The notes under the pieces are model-generated. The model was given only the letters and a program-made list of their open reading frames with translations, was not told where the DNA came from and made no database searches. DNA of 64,000 nt from Haematomicrobium sanguinis DSM 21259. GTDB taxonomy: Bacteria; Actinomycetota; Actinomycetes; Actinomycetales; Micrococcaceae. Position 1 is the stretch's first letter, and each line of letters begins with the position of its first letter. Shown in pieces: positions 51,986-61,258 of this stretch. The translations under genes and the position numbers were made by a program. The DNA lies in contig NZ_JIAG01000001.1 in the NCBI RefSeq assembly GCF_000688395.1, forward strand, positions 124,001-188,000. Reading direction: 5' to 3'.

Positions 51986-53446
51986 TTAGCGGGAGGGGGT
52001 GAGGTGCTTGTGCTTGCCCTTGCGCACGAACGCGAAGTACGCGATCGTCAGGATCGCATACCAGGTCGGCGCCAAGTAGATCGCGATCCGGGTGGACTCG
52101 TCCAGGCCCAGCACCACGAACATTGCCACGAAGAACGCGAGCACCACCCAGCTCATCGCCACACCGGCGGGCATTTTGAACTTGGACTCAGCGTGCAGTT
52201 CGGGCCGTTTCTTGCGGTAGCACAGGTATGCCACCACGATGAAGCCCCACACGGTCAAAAACAGGATCGCGGACACCGAGGTCACCAAAACGAACGCCTC
52301 TCCCACCGAGCCCTGCACGTACAGCAGGACGATCCCGGGGATCAGGCAAATACAGGAGAACAGCAGCGCACGCGCGGGAACCTTACTCGAGGAGAGCTTC
52401 CCGAACAGTTTCGGAGCCTCCTTCTCGGTGGACATCGAATACATGATGCGGGAGGTCGAGAATATGCCGGAGTTCGCACTAGATGCGGCAGAGGCCAAAA
52501 CCACAAAATTTACCAGTCCCGCGGCACCGGCAAACCCAGCCAGCGCGAACATTTCGGTGAACGGGCTCACGTCCCCGGACGCGCGGCTCCACGGCATCAC
52601 CGCCATGATGACAATCAGAGACGCCACATAGAACAACAGCACGCGAATGGGAATCCAGTTGATTGCCCGCGGAAGGTTCTTTTCCGGGTTTTTGGTCTCA
52701 GCGGCAGCGGTACCGGCAAGCTCAATGCCCTGGAACGCGAAGATCGCGATCTGGAAACCGCCCAAGAAACCGAGGAAACCATGCGGGAACATGCCGCCGT
52801 CATTCCACAGGTTTTCCAACGTGGCGCGGTCGCCCGTGTCCGGGGAAACGAAGTTCGTGGCGATCAGCACAATGCCCACGATGACCAGGGCAATGATGGC
52901 AACGATCTTGATCATCGCGAACCAGAACTCGATCTCGCCGAACAGGCGCACCGCCACCAGATTCAGTACCAAGAACAGCAAGATCGCCAAGACCGCCGGC
53001 ACCGCAAGCATCATCGGGTTGTCGCGCAAACCGGGGAACCAATATTCCACATAACCGGTGATCGCCACCAGATCCGCAATGCCGATAATGATCCAACAGA
53101 ACCAGTACGTCCACCCGACCATGAACCCCGCCCACGGCCCGATCAGGTCACCGGCGAAGTCGGCAAAAGTGCGGTAGCCGGAGTTGGAGAGCAGAATCTC
53201 CCCCATCGCGCGCATGACAAAGAAGAGCATGAATCCGATGATCATGTACACGAAAATGACACTCGGTCCGGCAATGGAGATCGTCTTGCCGGAGCCCAAG
53301 AACAGGCCGGTACCGATGGCACCGCCAATGGCAATGAGCTGAATGTGGCGGTTGCTTAAGCCCCGCGAAAGGTGTCCCCCGTTCCCGGAATGTTCGCCGT
53401 GATGCTCAGTTGGCGCGGTGGAGGTCGTCTCGGGGGTCTTGGACAT
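51986..53446 (-). CDS. cycA: D-serine/D-alanine/glycine permease, CycA-like
   Basis: 486 residues, 12 membrane segments, APC superfamily. The start of the fold, LSNRHIQLIAIGGAIGTGLFLGSGKTISIAGPSVIFVYMIIGFMLFFVMRAMGEILLSN, is nearly the E. coli CycA sequence; LVNFVVLASAASSANSGIFSTSRIMYSMS also matches. It imports glycine, D-alanine, D-serine or L-alanine. An N-terminal His/Glu/Gly-rich head is species-specific. Single-gene unit. Confidence 0.92.
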   Translation of the reverse strand: MSKTPETTSTAPTEHHGEHSGNGGHLSRGLSNRHIQLIAIGGAIGTGLFLGSGKTISIAGPSVIFVYMIIGFMLFFVMRAMGEILLSNSGYRTFADFAGDLIGPWAGFMVGWTYWFCWIIIGIADLVAITGYVEYWFPGLRDNPMMLAVPAVLAILLFLVLNLVAVRLFGEIEFWFAMIKIVAIIALVIVGIVLIATNFVSPDTGDRATLENLWNDGGMFPHGFLGFLGGFQIAIFAFQGIELAGTAAAETKNPEKNLPRAINWIPIRVLLFYVASLIVIMAVMPWSRASGDVSPFTEMFALAGFAGAAGLVNFVVLASAASSANSGIFSTSRIMYSMSTEKEAPKLFGKLSSSKVPARALLFSCICLIPGIVLLYVQGSVGEAFVLVTSVSAILFLTVWGFIVVAYLCYRKKRPELHAESKFKMPAGVAMSWVVLAFFVAMFVVLGLDESTRIAIYLAPTWYAILTIAYFAFVRKGKHKHLTPSR

Positions 53447-53607
53447 GGTGCCTTCTCATCGGTGTTGCCTCGACAATGAGGTCCCGCCGGGTTTCAGCGG
53501 GCAACAGCGAACCAATTTACCACCGGGATCGCGCGCCCCACCAATTGCGACAGGGCCGCCCACCACACCCCAACATCACGGTGAGGCACGAGAGAAAGCC
53601 GGGGACA

Positions 53608-53616
53608 CGCCGTCGT
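53608..53616 (-). repeat. ACGACGGCG dispersed repeat, GT variant
   Basis: Intergenic copy continuing TGTCCCCGGCTTTC on its strand, the flank shared with 33403 and 54947. Confidence 0.75.
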
Positions 53617-53633
53617 ACCTCTACGACCGGGAC

Positions 53634-53668
53634 AAAAAAGGAAGGGCCCCGGAGCACCCGGGACCCTT
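53634..53668 (-). terminator. Rho-independent terminator of trxA
   Basis: On the minus strand AAGGGTCCCGG, a 5-nt loop, CCGGGGCCCTT (one G-U pair), then CCTTTTTT: a classic intrinsic terminator 18 nt after the stop. Confidence 0.9.
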
Positions 53669-53685
53669 CACGAAAGCGGGGAAAT

Positions 53686-54057
53686 CTACTCGGCGGCGGA
53701 TTCCTGCTCGGCGATGGACTTGCGGACCTCGTCCATGTCCAGGCCCTTGACGGCCTCGACGAGCTCGGTGAACTGCTGCTTGTTCATCGCGCCAGCGTTG
53801 GAGTAGACGAGGATATTGTCGCGGAAAGCCATGAGGGTCGGGATCGCGGTGATGCCGACCTGACCAGCGAGCGATTGCTCGGCTTCGGTGTCGACCTTGC
53901 CGAAGCGGATGTCGGGGTATTCCTTGGACACTTCGTCGTAAATCGGCGCGAAACGCATGCACGGCTGGCACCATCCGGCCCAAAAATCGACGAACGTGAT
54001 GCCGTCTTCCTGGATGGTTTCGCTGAACGTCTTTTCAGTCAATTCTGTTGTGGACAT
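53686..54057 (-). CDS. trxA: Thioredoxin with CQPC active site
   Basis: 123 residues with thioredoxin fold: ITFVDFWAGWCQPCMRFAPIYDEVSKEYPDIRFGKVDTEAE, cis-Pro in GITAIPTLMAFRD. The dithiol motif is WCQPC in place of the standard WCGPC, which should shift redox potential. The C-terminal extension of about 15 residues is Glu/Ala-rich. AAGGAG lies upstream. Divergent from the PfpI-like gene. Confidence 0.92.
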   Translation of the reverse strand: MSTTELTEKTFSETIQEDGITFVDFWAGWCQPCMRFAPIYDEVSKEYPDIRFGKVDTEAEQSLAGQVGITAIPTLMAFRDNILVYSNAGAMNKQQFTELVEAVKGLDMDEVRKSIAEQESAAE

Positions 54058-54192
54058 GATGTGAGCGTACTCCTTCGGGTCGCGAAAACTCTAGGGGTAA
54101 CGTCGCGGCGCGGTCCGGGTATTCCCGTGGCTGGGGGCTGTGCGCCGGGTCGGACGGGGCGCTTGCCGGGCGGGCGGGTGCGCTTGCCGGTC

Positions 54193-54240
54193 GGGGCGCC
54201 GGGCGGGGCGCCGGACGGGGCGCCGGACGGGGCGCCGGAC
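54193..54240 (+). repeat. 12-bp tandem repeat, four copies
   Basis: Unit GGGGCGCCGGAC repeated four times (first copy GGGGCGCCGGGC) directly upstream of the -10 of the PfpI-like gene. Each unit contains the palindrome GGCGCC. Further degenerate copies of GCGCTTGCCGG lie at about 54150-54192. Confidence 0.85.
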
Positions 54241-54259
54241 ACCCGCTAGGCTGGTGCCC

Positions 54260-54940
54260 GTGGAGAAGCCGCTGAATATTGTCGCCCTGATCTTCCCGGG
54301 AATGACGCAACTCGACCTGACCGGGCCGCTCGAGTTTATTTCGAAGATCCCTGGCGCCCACGTGACGCTCGCTTGGCGCGAGCCGACGCCCATCACCAAC
54401 GATTCCGGATTCGCGATCCTCCCCTCGACGACCTTTGCGGACGCACCGCAGGCGGACGTACTGCTGGTCCCGGGCGGAGCCGGTGTGTTTGACTTCATCG
54501 AGGACGCCGACGTCATCGATTTTGTGCGCCGTCAAGGCACCGGCGCGCGGTTCGTGACGAGCGTGTGCACGGGCGCGTTTTTCCTGGGCGCCGCGGGTTT
54601 GCTGCAGGGCCGGCGCGCCACGACGCATTGGGCCTCGCACGCGCTCTTGGCGCACCTGGGCGCGACCCCGGTTGCCGAGCGCGTGGTGGTGGACGGGAAC
54701 GTGATCACCGGCGGCGGGGTCACCAGCGGCATCGACTTTGGCCTGCGCGTGGTCGCCGAGGTTGGCGGCGAAGCGCTCGCGCGGAAGGTCCAGCTCGCCC
54801 TCGAGTATGACCCGCAGCCGCCCTTCGACTCGGGCGCCGCCCGTGCCGATGACCCGGCGGTTCAGCAGTTGCGCGCGCATTACGTTGAAACGCGTGGGCC
54901 GCGGTTGGCCCGGATCGGTGCCGCGCTTGCGGGGTCCTAG
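54260..54940 (+). CDS. DJ-1/PfpI family protein, isonitrile hydratase-like
   Basis: 226 residues: NIVALIFPGMTQLDLTGPLEFISKIPG, ADVLLVPGGAGVFDF, nucleophile Cys in RFVTSVCTGAFFLGAAGLLQGRRATTHWASH, and TSGIDFGLRVVAEVGGE. This block order is typical of isonitrile hydratase (InhA) and related class-I GATase-like enzymes; true substrate unknown. GTG 54260 was chosen because TAGGCT (54247-54252) lies 7 nt upstream. An earlier in-frame start would translate the tandem repeats. Confidence 0.88.
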   Translation: MEKPLNIVALIFPGMTQLDLTGPLEFISKIPGAHVTLAWREPTPITNDSGFAILPSTTFADAPQADVLLVPGGAGVFDFIEDADVIDFVRRQGTGARFVTSVCTGAFFLGAAGLLQGRRATTHWASHALLAHLGATPVAERVVVDGNVITGGGVTSGIDFGLRVVAEVGGEALARKVQLALEYDPQPPFDSGAARADDPAVQQLRAHYVETRGPRLARIGAALAGS

Positions 54941-54946
54941 GCGCTG

Positions 54947-54959
54947 AAGCACGACGGCG
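54947..54959 (+). repeat. Full 13-mer repeat AAGCACGACGGCG
   Basis: Six bp after the PfpI-like stop; continues TGTCCCCGACTTTCC as at 33403 and 53608. Confidence 0.8.
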
Positions 54960-55057
54960 TGTCCCCGACTTTCCGGGGATGCGCTGGCTTGGCGAGCCGG
55001 TTGCGTGGGCGATTCGGGTGCGCAGGTTACGCGGTTGCGCAGGCGATTTGTTGCGGC

Positions 55058-55417
55058 TTAGGCCGGCTTAGGTGTGCGCAGAATTTTGTCCATCGACTTG
55101 CCCTTGGCCAATTCGTCAATGAGCTTGTCCAGGTAACGAACTTCCTGCATGAGCGGGTCCTCGATATCTTCGACGCGCACCCCGCAGATGACTCCGGTGA
55201 TGAGTTTGCGGTCGGGATTCTTGGTGGGCGCCTCGGCGAAAAAGTGATCAAAGTCCGTTTCGGATTCAAGGGCTTTGTCTAGCTGCTCTTGGCTGTAGCC
55301 GGTGAGCCAGCGGATGATCTCATCCACTTCCGCCCGCGTGCGGCCCTTCTTTTCGGCCTTGGTGAGGTAGTGCGGGTACACGCTGGAGACGGGCATGGTG
55401 TAAATGCGGTGGGCCAT
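55058..55417 (-). CDS. DUF2200 family protein
   Basis: 119 residues matching the DUF2200 pattern: [45 protein letters not shown], then [11 protein letters not shown] and [35 protein letters not shown]. Function of the family is unknown; part of it resembles proteins of the DUF1048/DUF2200 kind found across bacteria. A -10 TAGGCT (minus strand, 55424-55429) lies 6 nt before the ATG. Confidence 0.88.
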   Translation of the reverse strand: MAHRIYTMPVSSVYPHYLTKAEKKGRTRAEVDEIIRWLTGYSQEQLDKALESETDFDHFFAEAPTKNPDRKLITGVICGVRVEDIEDPLMQEVRYLDKLIDELAKGKSMDKILRTPKPA

Positions 55418-55557
55418 GTGCTCAGCCTACCGACTCTGGGCGGTATCCGCCGTAGTGGGGTGGGCCGTCGCCGAAGTGGGTCCCTGGGTGCTTCTCCCGC
55501 CGCGCCGGTCGGCCTTGGTGTGGACGCGCAGTGCAGCCGCCCACGGGTTAAATTGCG

Positions 55558-55594
55558 AACGCCCCAGCCAGAACATGCTTCTGACTAGGGCGTT
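55558..55594 (-). terminator. Terminator downstream of tRNA-Tyr
   Basis: A 14-bp stem with two G-U pairs (55581-55594 with 55558-55571), 9-nt loop, directly after the tRNA 3' end. Confidence 0.7.
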
Positions 55595-55599
55595 TGTGG

Positions 55600-55681
55600 T
55601 GGCAGATGAGGGATTCGAACCCCCGTAGGCAATGCCAGCTGATTTACAGTCAGCCCCCTTTGGCCGCTCGGGTAATCTGCC
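55600..55681 (-). tRNA. tRNA-Tyr (anticodon GTA)
   Basis: An 82-nt class II tRNA on the minus strand: acceptor GGCAGAT / ATCTGCC, anticodon stem CTGA(C) with loop CTGTAAA (anticodon GTA), and a variable arm as expected for Tyr. CCA is encoded (55597-55599). Confidence 0.95.
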
Positions 55682-55748
55682 ATAGAGAAACCCGCCTGAG
55701 CGGGCATCTCAACTTTACAGAAGTTCGGGGAGCTTTGCGAATCCGCGG

Positions 55749-56012
55749 CTAGGACTGGCTAATCTGCTTCTCGAGTTGGGCTACAAACTTGTCCGCCTGC
55801 TCCCGGCTCACTTCCCCGCGTGCAACCGCCGCCGCCATCTCGACCTGAACAGCGTTGATGCGCGCCTGCGGACTCACATGCGGTGCCGGAGTGCTCGCCG
55901 CCGCACTTGCTATCGGTGTCATCATGACCCCCGTCATTGACATGGCCGCAAACAAGGTTCCGGTGGCAACTTTCGCAATCCGCACCACGTAGGGACTTCG
56001 ATTCTTAGCCAA
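55749..56012 (-). CDS. Small exported protein of unknown function
   Basis: 87 residues (TTG start with GGAGG 9 nt upstream): a signal peptide, basic head MAKNRSPYVVRIAK then a hydrophobic stretch and likely cleavage after ASA, leaving about 47 residues with a helix of mixed charge (ARINAVQVEMAAAVARGEVSREQADKFVAQLEKQ). The mature part resembles short SHOCT-like or heme-binding-domain fragments, but I cannot assign it. Divergent from yajQ. Confidence 0.72.
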   Translation of the reverse strand: MAKNRSPYVVRIAKVATGTLFAAMSMTGVMMTPIASAAASTPAPHVSPQARINAVQVEMAAAVARGEVSREQADKFVAQLEKQISQS

Positions 56013-56176
56013 TTTCTTCGCCTCCGCTGTAACTGTTTCCGCATCTAGTCTCTCGGTTACACATAGGAGGCAACCCGACGCTACCTTGATGCTTGCTGAA
56101 CAACTTGCCGGGCACCGCTAAGCGACTAGGCTAGGGTGCAGGTTTCCCGGACACACAACCCATGCAAGGAGCAACA

Positions 56177-56665
56177 ATGGCGAGCGATTCCACCTTCGAC
56201 GTGGTGAGCAAGGTCGACAAGCAAGAAGTCTCAAACGCCCTCAATCAGGCGCAAAAAGAGATCGCCCAGCGCTACGACTTTAAGGGTGTCGGCGCGGAGA
56301 TCGATTTCAGCGGCGACAGCATCCTGATGAAGGCAAACTCCGAAGAACGCGTCAAGGCCGTCCTCGACGTCTTCCAATCCAAACTCATTAAGCGGGGCAT
56401 CTCGCTCAAGTCCTTGGATGAGGGCGAGCCGTACGCCTCCGGTAAAGAGTTCCGCCTCGAAGCCTCCATCAAGGAAGGCATTGCCCAGGATGTGGCCAAG
56501 AAAATCACCAAGCTCATCCGTGACGAGGGCCCCAAGTCCGTCAAGGCCACCATCCAGGGCGACGAGCTACGGGTGTCCTCAAAGTCCCGCGACGACCTGC
56601 AAGCGACCATGGCGCTCCTGAAGAATTTCGAGGACGCTGACCTGCAGTTCGTTAACCTGCGCTAG
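56177..56665 (+). CDS. yajQ: YajQ family cyclic-di-GMP-binding/nucleotide-binding protein
   Basis: 162 residues: [41 protein letters not shown] and [29 protein letters not shown] are diagnostic of YajQ/UPF0234. Some members bind c-di-GMP and act with transcription factors in Xanthomonas. ATG 56177 has AGGAG upstream. A -10 TAGGCT (56127-56132) gives a leader of about 40 nt. Overlaps the htpX stop by 4 nt, convergent. Confidence 0.94.
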   Translation: MASDSTFDVVSKVDKQEVSNALNQAQKEIAQRYDFKGVGAEIDFSGDSILMKANSEERVKAVLDVFQSKLIKRGISLKSLDEGEPYASGKEFRLEASIKEGIAQDVAKKITKLIRDEGPKSVKATIQGDELRVSSKSRDDLQATMALLKNFEDADLQFVNLR

Positions 56666-57528
56666 TACTGCGGGCCGCCGGCCATGCCTTCGAGCCGACG
56701 AATGCGATCCTCCATTGCCGGGTGCGTGGAAAACATGCGCTTGAGTTTGCTGCCGAATGGATTCGCAATCATCATCTGCGAAATGTTCACCAGACGCTGA
56801 TCGGCCGGCAGCGGTGCCGCGTTGACGCCAGCCTCCAGTTTGCGCAGGGCGGACGCGAGCGCGAGCGGATCTCCGGTGAGCTTCGCACCGTCTTCGTCGG
56901 CGTCGAACTCGCGAGTTCTACTAATGGCCATCTGGATCAAACCGGCCGCCAATGGCGCGAGCAGTCCGATCAAGATCATGCCGAGCGGGTTGGAGTTGCG
57001 CCGGTCCCCCATGCCGGAAAACATCAGCATTTGCCCCACCGAGGTGATCACACTTGCCACCGCCGCCGCCACGGACCCGGTCAGGATGTCGCGGTTGTAG
57101 ACGTGCATCAGCTCGTGTCCCAGCACGCCGCGAAGCTCGCGACGATCCAATATTTGCAAGATTCCCTGCGTGACGCACACGGCCGCATTCTCCGGGTTTC
57201 GTCCGGTCGCAAAAGCGTTGGGTGACATGGTCGGTGAGATGTAAAGCCTCGGCATCGGCTTACCAGCTTGCTGCGCGAGCTCGCGCACGACCGCATAGTA
57301 TTCGGGTGCTTGCGCCTCGGTGACCTCGACCGCTTGCATGGAGCGAATCGCGATCTTGTCACTGTTCCAGTAGCTGTAAAAGATCGTCCCCACGCTGATC
57401 GCGCCGAATATCCAGATAAAGGCGGAGTTACGCGTTCCGGCCGCAATCAGCCCGCCGATAATGAGTAACAGTCCGGCAAGACTGCCGAACAAGAGCGCTG
57501 TCTTCAGACCGTTATTGTGATTGCGCAT
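56662..57528 (-). CDS. htpX: HtpX-type membrane zinc metalloprotease
   Basis: 288 residues: two N-terminal membrane helices, zinc motif HELMH in [16 protein letters not shown], second ligand Glu in [17 protein letters not shown], and two further hydrophobic segments ([34 protein letters not shown]). HtpX degrades misfolded membrane proteins. ATG 57528 with AAGGAG was preferred over an earlier frame start. 210 bp separate it from divergent furA. Confidence 0.94.
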   Translation of the reverse strand: MRNHNNGLKTALLFGSLAGLLLIIGGLIAAGTRNSAFIWIFGAISVGTIFYSYWNSDKIAIRSMQAVEVTEAQAPEYYAVVRELAQQAGKPMPRLYISPTMSPNAFATGRNPENAAVCVTQGILQILDRRELRGVLGHELMHVYNRDILTGSVAAAVASVITSVGQMLMFSGMGDRRNSNPLGMILIGLLAPLAAGLIQMAISRTREFDADEDGAKLTGDPLALASALRKLEAGVNAAPLPADQRLVNISQMMIANPFGSKLKRMFSTHPAMEDRIRRLEGMAGGPQY

Positions 57529-57738
57529 GGCTACTCCTTGAAATCGGACCAGGGGTCGATCGGCGCTTCGGTAGTGCCTCTCGCTCGTCCCTGCGATCAG
57601 CAACGTTCCCTTTAGTGTACGTATCGCCGCGCCCGCAGGTTGAGCAATTCGCCCACCGCGCAAGAGAGCCCCGCCACTCCCAGCAAGTTAGCCACACCTA
57701 ATTATGAATTACTCAGAATACGCGTTTAGGCTGGTGCC

Positions 57739-58203
57739 ATGAGTCACACCCTGCCCGAGCCGACGGTCGCACGCGACTGGCCCGAATCGCTCAAAGTAGC
57801 CGGGTTTAAGGTGACCAAACAGCGCCTAGCCGTGCTACACGCCGTCGAACATCATCCGCACGCCGATGCGGAACTCATCGCCGCCAACTGCCGCGAAACC
57901 CTCCCCGCGCTCACCATTCAGTCGGTGTATACCGTCCTCGCGGATCTGACCCGCGCCGGGCTGGTGCGCAAGATTCAGCCGCACGGCGGCGCGGCGCGAT
58001 ATGAGACGCGCACCAATGACAACCACCACCATGCGGTATGCATTCGGTGCGATCGCATTGTCGACGTCGATTGCGCCGTTGGCCACACGCCCTGCCTCGT
58101 CCCGCAACAGGACACCGGAATGAACATCCTGTTCGCCGATGTCGTTTATCGGGGTGTGTGCGAGGAATGTCAGCGCGAACCATTAGACCTCCCGGTGAAC
58201 TAG
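57739..58203 (+). CDS. furA: Fur-family regulator, FurA/CatR type
   Basis: 154 residues: winged helix ([52 protein letters not shown]), metal site [30 protein letters not shown], and a second CxxC in VCEECQ. Adjacency to katA identifies it as the peroxide-sensing FurA that represses catalase. A -10 TAGGCT (57727-57732) lies 6 nt before the ATG, with an AT-rich TAATTATGAATTA just upstream as possible operator. Confidence 0.93.
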   Translation: MSHTLPEPTVARDWPESLKVAGFKVTKQRLAVLHAVEHHPHADAELIAANCRETLPALTIQSVYTVLADLTRAGLVRKIQPHGGAARYETRTNDNHHHAVCIRCDRIVDVDCAVGHTPCLVPQQDTGMNILFADVVYRGVCEECQREPLDLPVN

Positions 58204-58247
58204 CCGGGTCACGTACCAGTCACAGGAAACCCCACAAAAGGAGAATC

Positions 58248-59768
58248 ATGACAGTGCCACGCAGTACTACTCAGTCCGGAGCGCCGGTTGCCTCGGATGC
58301 GCATTCGCAGACCGTTGGCCCGGACGGCGTTGCCGCGCTGACCGACCACTACTTGGTGGAAAAGCTCGCCCAGTTCAACCGCGAGCGGGTTCCCGAGCGC
58401 GTTGTGCACGCCAAGGGCGGCGGCGCCTTCGGCACCTTTGAAACCACCAACCCGGAAATCGCGAAGTACACCAAGGCTGCACTGTTCCAGCCCGGTGTCA
58501 CCACCGATATGCTCATCCGCTTCTCCTCGGTCGCCGGCGAATCCGGCTCGCCCGACACCTGGCGCGACCCGCGCGGCTTCGCCGTCAAGTTCTACACCTC
58601 CGAGGGCAATTACGACCTGGTGGGCAACAACACCCCGGTGTTCTTCATCCGCGACGGCATTAAGTTCCCGGACTTCATCCACTCCCAGAAGCGCCTGCCC
58701 GGCTCCAACCTGCGCGACGCCGACATGCAGTGGGACTTCTGGACCCTCTCCCCCGAGTCCGCACACCAGGTCACCTGGCTCATGGGCGACCGCGGCCTGC
58801 CCCGCTCCTGGCGCACCATGCAGGGTTACGGCTCCCACACCTACCTGTGGACCAACGCCGAGGGCGAGAAGTTCTGGGTCAAGTACCACTTCCGTTCCCA
58901 GCAGGGCGTCGAGGGCCTGTCCAATGACGAGGCCGCCGAGCTCGCCGGATCCGACGGCGACCACCACATCCGCGATCTCTACGAGGCCATCGAAGAGGGC
59001 AACTTCCCCAAGTGGGAACTCAACGTGCAGGTCATGCCGTACGAGGACGCGAAGACGTACCGTTTCAACCCGTTTGACCTGACCAAGATCTGGCCGCACT
59101 CGGACTACCCGCTGATCCCGGTTGGCATGATGACGCTGAACAAGAACCCGGAGAACTACTTCGCGGAGATTGAGCAGGCGGCGTTCGCCCCGTCCAACTT
59201 TGTGCCCGGCATTGGCGCCAGCCCGGACAAGATGCTGCAGGCCCGCATCTTCTCCTATGCGGACGCACACCGCTACCGCGTGGGCACCAACCACGCGCAG
59301 ATCCCGGTGAACCAGGCAAAGGGCACCGAGGTGCACAACTACTCGCAGAACGGTGCCGCGCGCTACCACTTCAACGCGCCGTCGGTGCCGAATTACGCAC
59401 CGAATTCGCTGGGCGGCCCGGCTGCCGACGAGTCGCTGTTCGCCCCAGGCGGCTGGGAGAATGACGGCGAGCTCACCCTCGCTGCCGCCTCTCACCACCC
59501 CGAAGATTCCGACTTCGGCCAGGCCGGAACGCTCTACCGCGATGTCTTTGACGGTGCCGCACGCGCCCGTTTCCTGGAGACCATCACCGGTGCCGTCGGC
59601 GGCGTGCAGAATGCGGACATCAAGGAGCGCGCGATCCAGTACTGGACCAACGTCGACTCCGATTTGGGTGCCAAGCTGCGCGCGAACCTCGGCGCGGGCG
59701 ATGCTGGTTCCGCCGATGGCGCGGTGCGCCAGGCTGGCGAGACCGAGTTCGATCAAGCGCACGCCTAA
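58248..59768 (+). CDS. katA: Catalase (clade 3, heme)
   Basis: 506 residues: catalytic His in [15 protein letters not shown], Asn in [14 protein letters not shown], and proximal heme Tyr in [17 protein letters not shown]. Breaks down hydrogen peroxide to water and oxygen. AAAGGAGA precedes ATG 58248, 44 nt after the furA stop, so furA-katA is an operon as in mycobacteria and streptomycetes. Gly/Ala-rich C-terminus ([10 protein letters not shown]) is loose. Confidence 0.96.
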   Translation: MTVPRSTTQSGAPVASDAHSQTVGPDGVAALTDHYLVEKLAQFNRERVPERVVHAKGGGAFGTFETTNPEIAKYTKAALFQPGVTTDMLIRFSSVAGESGSPDTWRDPRGFAVKFYTSEGNYDLVGNNTPVFFIRDGIKFPDFIHSQKRLPGSNLRDADMQWDFWTLSPESAHQVTWLMGDRGLPRSWRTMQGYGSHTYLWTNAEGEKFWVKYHFRSQQGVEGLSNDEAAELAGSDGDHHIRDLYEAIEEGNFPKWELNVQVMPYEDAKTYRFNPFDLTKIWPHSDYPLIPVGMMTLNKNPENYFAEIEQAAFAPSNFVPGIGASPDKMLQARIFSYADAHRYRVGTNHAQIPVNQAKGTEVHNYSQNGAARYHFNAPSVPNYAPNSLGGPAADESLFAPGGWENDGELTLAAASHHPEDSDFGQAGTLYRDVFDGAARARFLETITGAVGGVQNADIKERAIQYWTNVDSDLGAKLRANLGAGDAGSADGAVRQAGETEFDQAHA

Positions 59769-59793
59769 AACGCTTACCGCCGCCCGCTTCTGT

Positions 59794-59850
59794 CGAGTCG
59801 GCACGTTTTCCGCGATAGGCACGGTTTATAGCGGAAGAGGTGCCGACTCG
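59794..59850. repeat. Nested inverted repeat after katA
   Basis: Outer arms CGAGTCGGCAC (59794-59804) and GTGCCGACTCG (59840-59850), inner TTCCGC (59808-59813) with GCGGAA (59831-59836). Possible terminator, but without T-run. Confidence 0.7.
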
Positions 59851-59893
59851 GCGCCCGGTAGCGGGTGCGGCGGGTGAGTAAGAAGCACGACGA

Positions 59894-59921
59894 CGCCCCT
59901 CGGCTTAATTGCCGAGGGGCG
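59894..59921. terminator. Hairpin terminator near the katA end
   Basis: CGCCCCTCGGC (59894-59904), loop TTAATT, GCCGAGGGGCG (59911-59921). It starts inside AAGCACGACGACG (59883-59895), a one-base variant of the dispersed 13-mer. Confidence 0.65.
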
Positions 59922-59950
59922 CCTTCGCGTCGGGTAACCACCCCACCCCC

Positions 59951-60024
59951 GCAAATTTCATGGCCTCCCGCACGTTTCATGGCCTCCAATAGCCATGAAA
60001 CGTGCGGGAGGCCATGAAATTTGC
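59951..60024. repeat. 74-bp perfect palindrome, family C, type 2
   Basis: Perfect 33-nt arms (59951-59983, 59992-60024) starting GCAAATTTCATGGCC, loop CTCCAATA. It abuts the TAA of the serine hydrolase gene. Same total length and ends as 51911-51984, different interior. Confidence 0.92.
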
Positions 60025-61197
60025 TTAGGAGGGGAGGGTGGACTGGAGGCGGACTAGGCGCTGATCCAGTTGCTGTCCCGTTGGGTCTAGGAACATGCGT
60101 TGACTGATGTAGGCGAACGCGATTCCCGATTCGGGGTGCGCAAACCCGGCGCGTCCACCCATTCCGTAATGGCCGTAGGATCCTTCCCCCATCATGGTCG
60201 AGGTCCCCACCCCGTCCAATTCAAAACCGACACCCCAGCGCGGCTTTTCCTGCGGCGTGCCATCTGGAAGAGGCGGGCGCTCCATGTCCGCGGTCCCCAA
60301 TGAACGGGCGTTCTCCCGCGTCGTATCGGAAATCAGTTGCACTCCATCAACCTCGCCGAGGGTGGCCGCATACATCTTGGCAAGCGAGTAGGCATTGGTG
60401 CTGCCGTTGGCCCCGGCGAGAGACGCCGCCCGAAATTCGCGAGTATTCACGAAAGCGCGCCGCGAGTTGGCCTCGAAAAGATCCATGAGCTGTTCAAAGG
60501 AGCGCACGCTCGCCACCATTTCGGGCGGCAGTTGCGCCAATGTCTCCTCGGGAACGTGCGGCGGCAGTTGCAGTGCGGGATAGGTATTGGGCAAGTACCG
60601 CGAGTCTTCTGATTCCGGCAGACCGACCCAAAGATCGAGGCCGAGGGGAGACGAGATATGTTCTTGGATGTACTCGCTAATCCCCTGCCCGCTCACCCGC
60701 TCCACGACGTGCCCGACAAGGGTCCCGAAAGTCACTGGGTGGTAATTGAAGATGGTGCCCACCGGGTATTGCGGCGCGCTCTCAGCGAGAATCTTTTCGG
60801 CGGAGCCCGGCGTGAAAAACGAGTCAACCGGGCCATCGAGATACGGTAGAGCCGCACGGTGCTGGGCGATATCGCGAACGGTCACCGCTTCCTTGCCCGA
60901 AGCTGCGAACTCGGGCCAGTACCGTGCCACCGGCGCATCGAGATCCACCTGGCCGGCATCGACCAGTTGCAACAGCGCCACCGTCGTCACACCTTTACTG
61001 GTCGAGAATCCGGTTGTGACGCTGTGTTCTTCCCAGGCACGCCCGGATTCGGGGTCGGTGCCCGCCCAAAGATCTAACACCGGTTTTCCGTGCTGAAAAA
61101 TAGCGAGCGAGGCGCCATCATCCAAGCCCTCCTGTTGGAAGGCAAAAAACTCATCGGCAGTAGCCTGAAACTGAGGTTCAACGAATCCTGGAGTCAT
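60025..61197 (-). CDS. Serine hydrolase, beta-lactamase/esterase EstB type
   Basis: 390 residues of the class C beta-lactamase-like family: nucleophile in GFSTSKGVTTVALLQLVDAGQVDLD (SxxK), FNYHPVTFGTLVGHVVERVSG (Tyr of YxN-type motif), and GHYGMGGRAGFA near the C-terminus. Most such proteins are esterases or peptidases. A -10 TAGATT (minus strand, 61204-61209) lies 6 nt before the ATG and a palindromic operator follows upstream (61226-61247). Confidence 0.9.
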   Translation of the reverse strand: MTPGFVEPQFQATADEFFAFQQEGLDDGASLAIFQHGKPVLDLWAGTDPESGRAWEEHSVTTGFSTSKGVTTVALLQLVDAGQVDLDAPVARYWPEFAASGKEAVTVRDIAQHRAALPYLDGPVDSFFTPGSAEKILAESAPQYPVGTIFNYHPVTFGTLVGHVVERVSGQGISEYIQEHISSPLGLDLWVGLPESEDSRYLPNTYPALQLPPHVPEETLAQLPPEMVASVRSFEQLMDLFEANSRRAFVNTREFRAASLAGANGSTNAYSLAKMYAATLGEVDGVQLISDTTRENARSLGTADMERPPLPDGTPQEKPRWGVGFELDGVGTSTMMGEGSYGHYGMGGRAGFAHPESGIAFAYISQRMFLDPTGQQLDQRLVRLQSTLPS

Positions 61198-61225
61198 AGA
61201 ACTAATCTATGCCCATAAACCACGC

Positions 61226-61247
61226 CGTGTTACTGCCAGGTAACACG
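61226..61247. promoter_or_regulatory. Palindromic operator before the serine hydrolase gene
   Basis: CGTGTTAC-TGCCAG-GTAACACG, perfect 8-bp arms, at about the -35 of the leaderless promoter. Style of TetR-family operators; the regulator is not encoded nearby. Confidence 0.65.
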
Positions 61248-61258
61248 TTTCGGCAATG

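Larger units (their letters stand above)
55418..55748. other. 331-bp stretch without protein genes
   Basis: It contains the DUF2200 promoter, the tRNA-Tyr gene and its terminator. Nothing else is visible. Confidence 0.7.

Noticed and set aside
52004-53359. Long open frame antisense to cycA
   Set aside because: Same mirror effect; the CycA protein is intact on the minus strand.
54193-54240. CRISPR-like array
   Set aside because: Units are only 12 bp with no spacers and there are no cas genes; it is a simple tandem repeat.
54140-54259. N-terminal extension of the PfpI-like protein through the tandem repeats
   Set aside because: It would translate Arg/Gly/Thr repeats with no family match, and the -10 for a GTG start lies downstream of it.
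58209-59822. Long open frame antisense to katA
   Set aside because: The catalase on the other strand has every catalytic residue; the antisense product has no recognisable domain.
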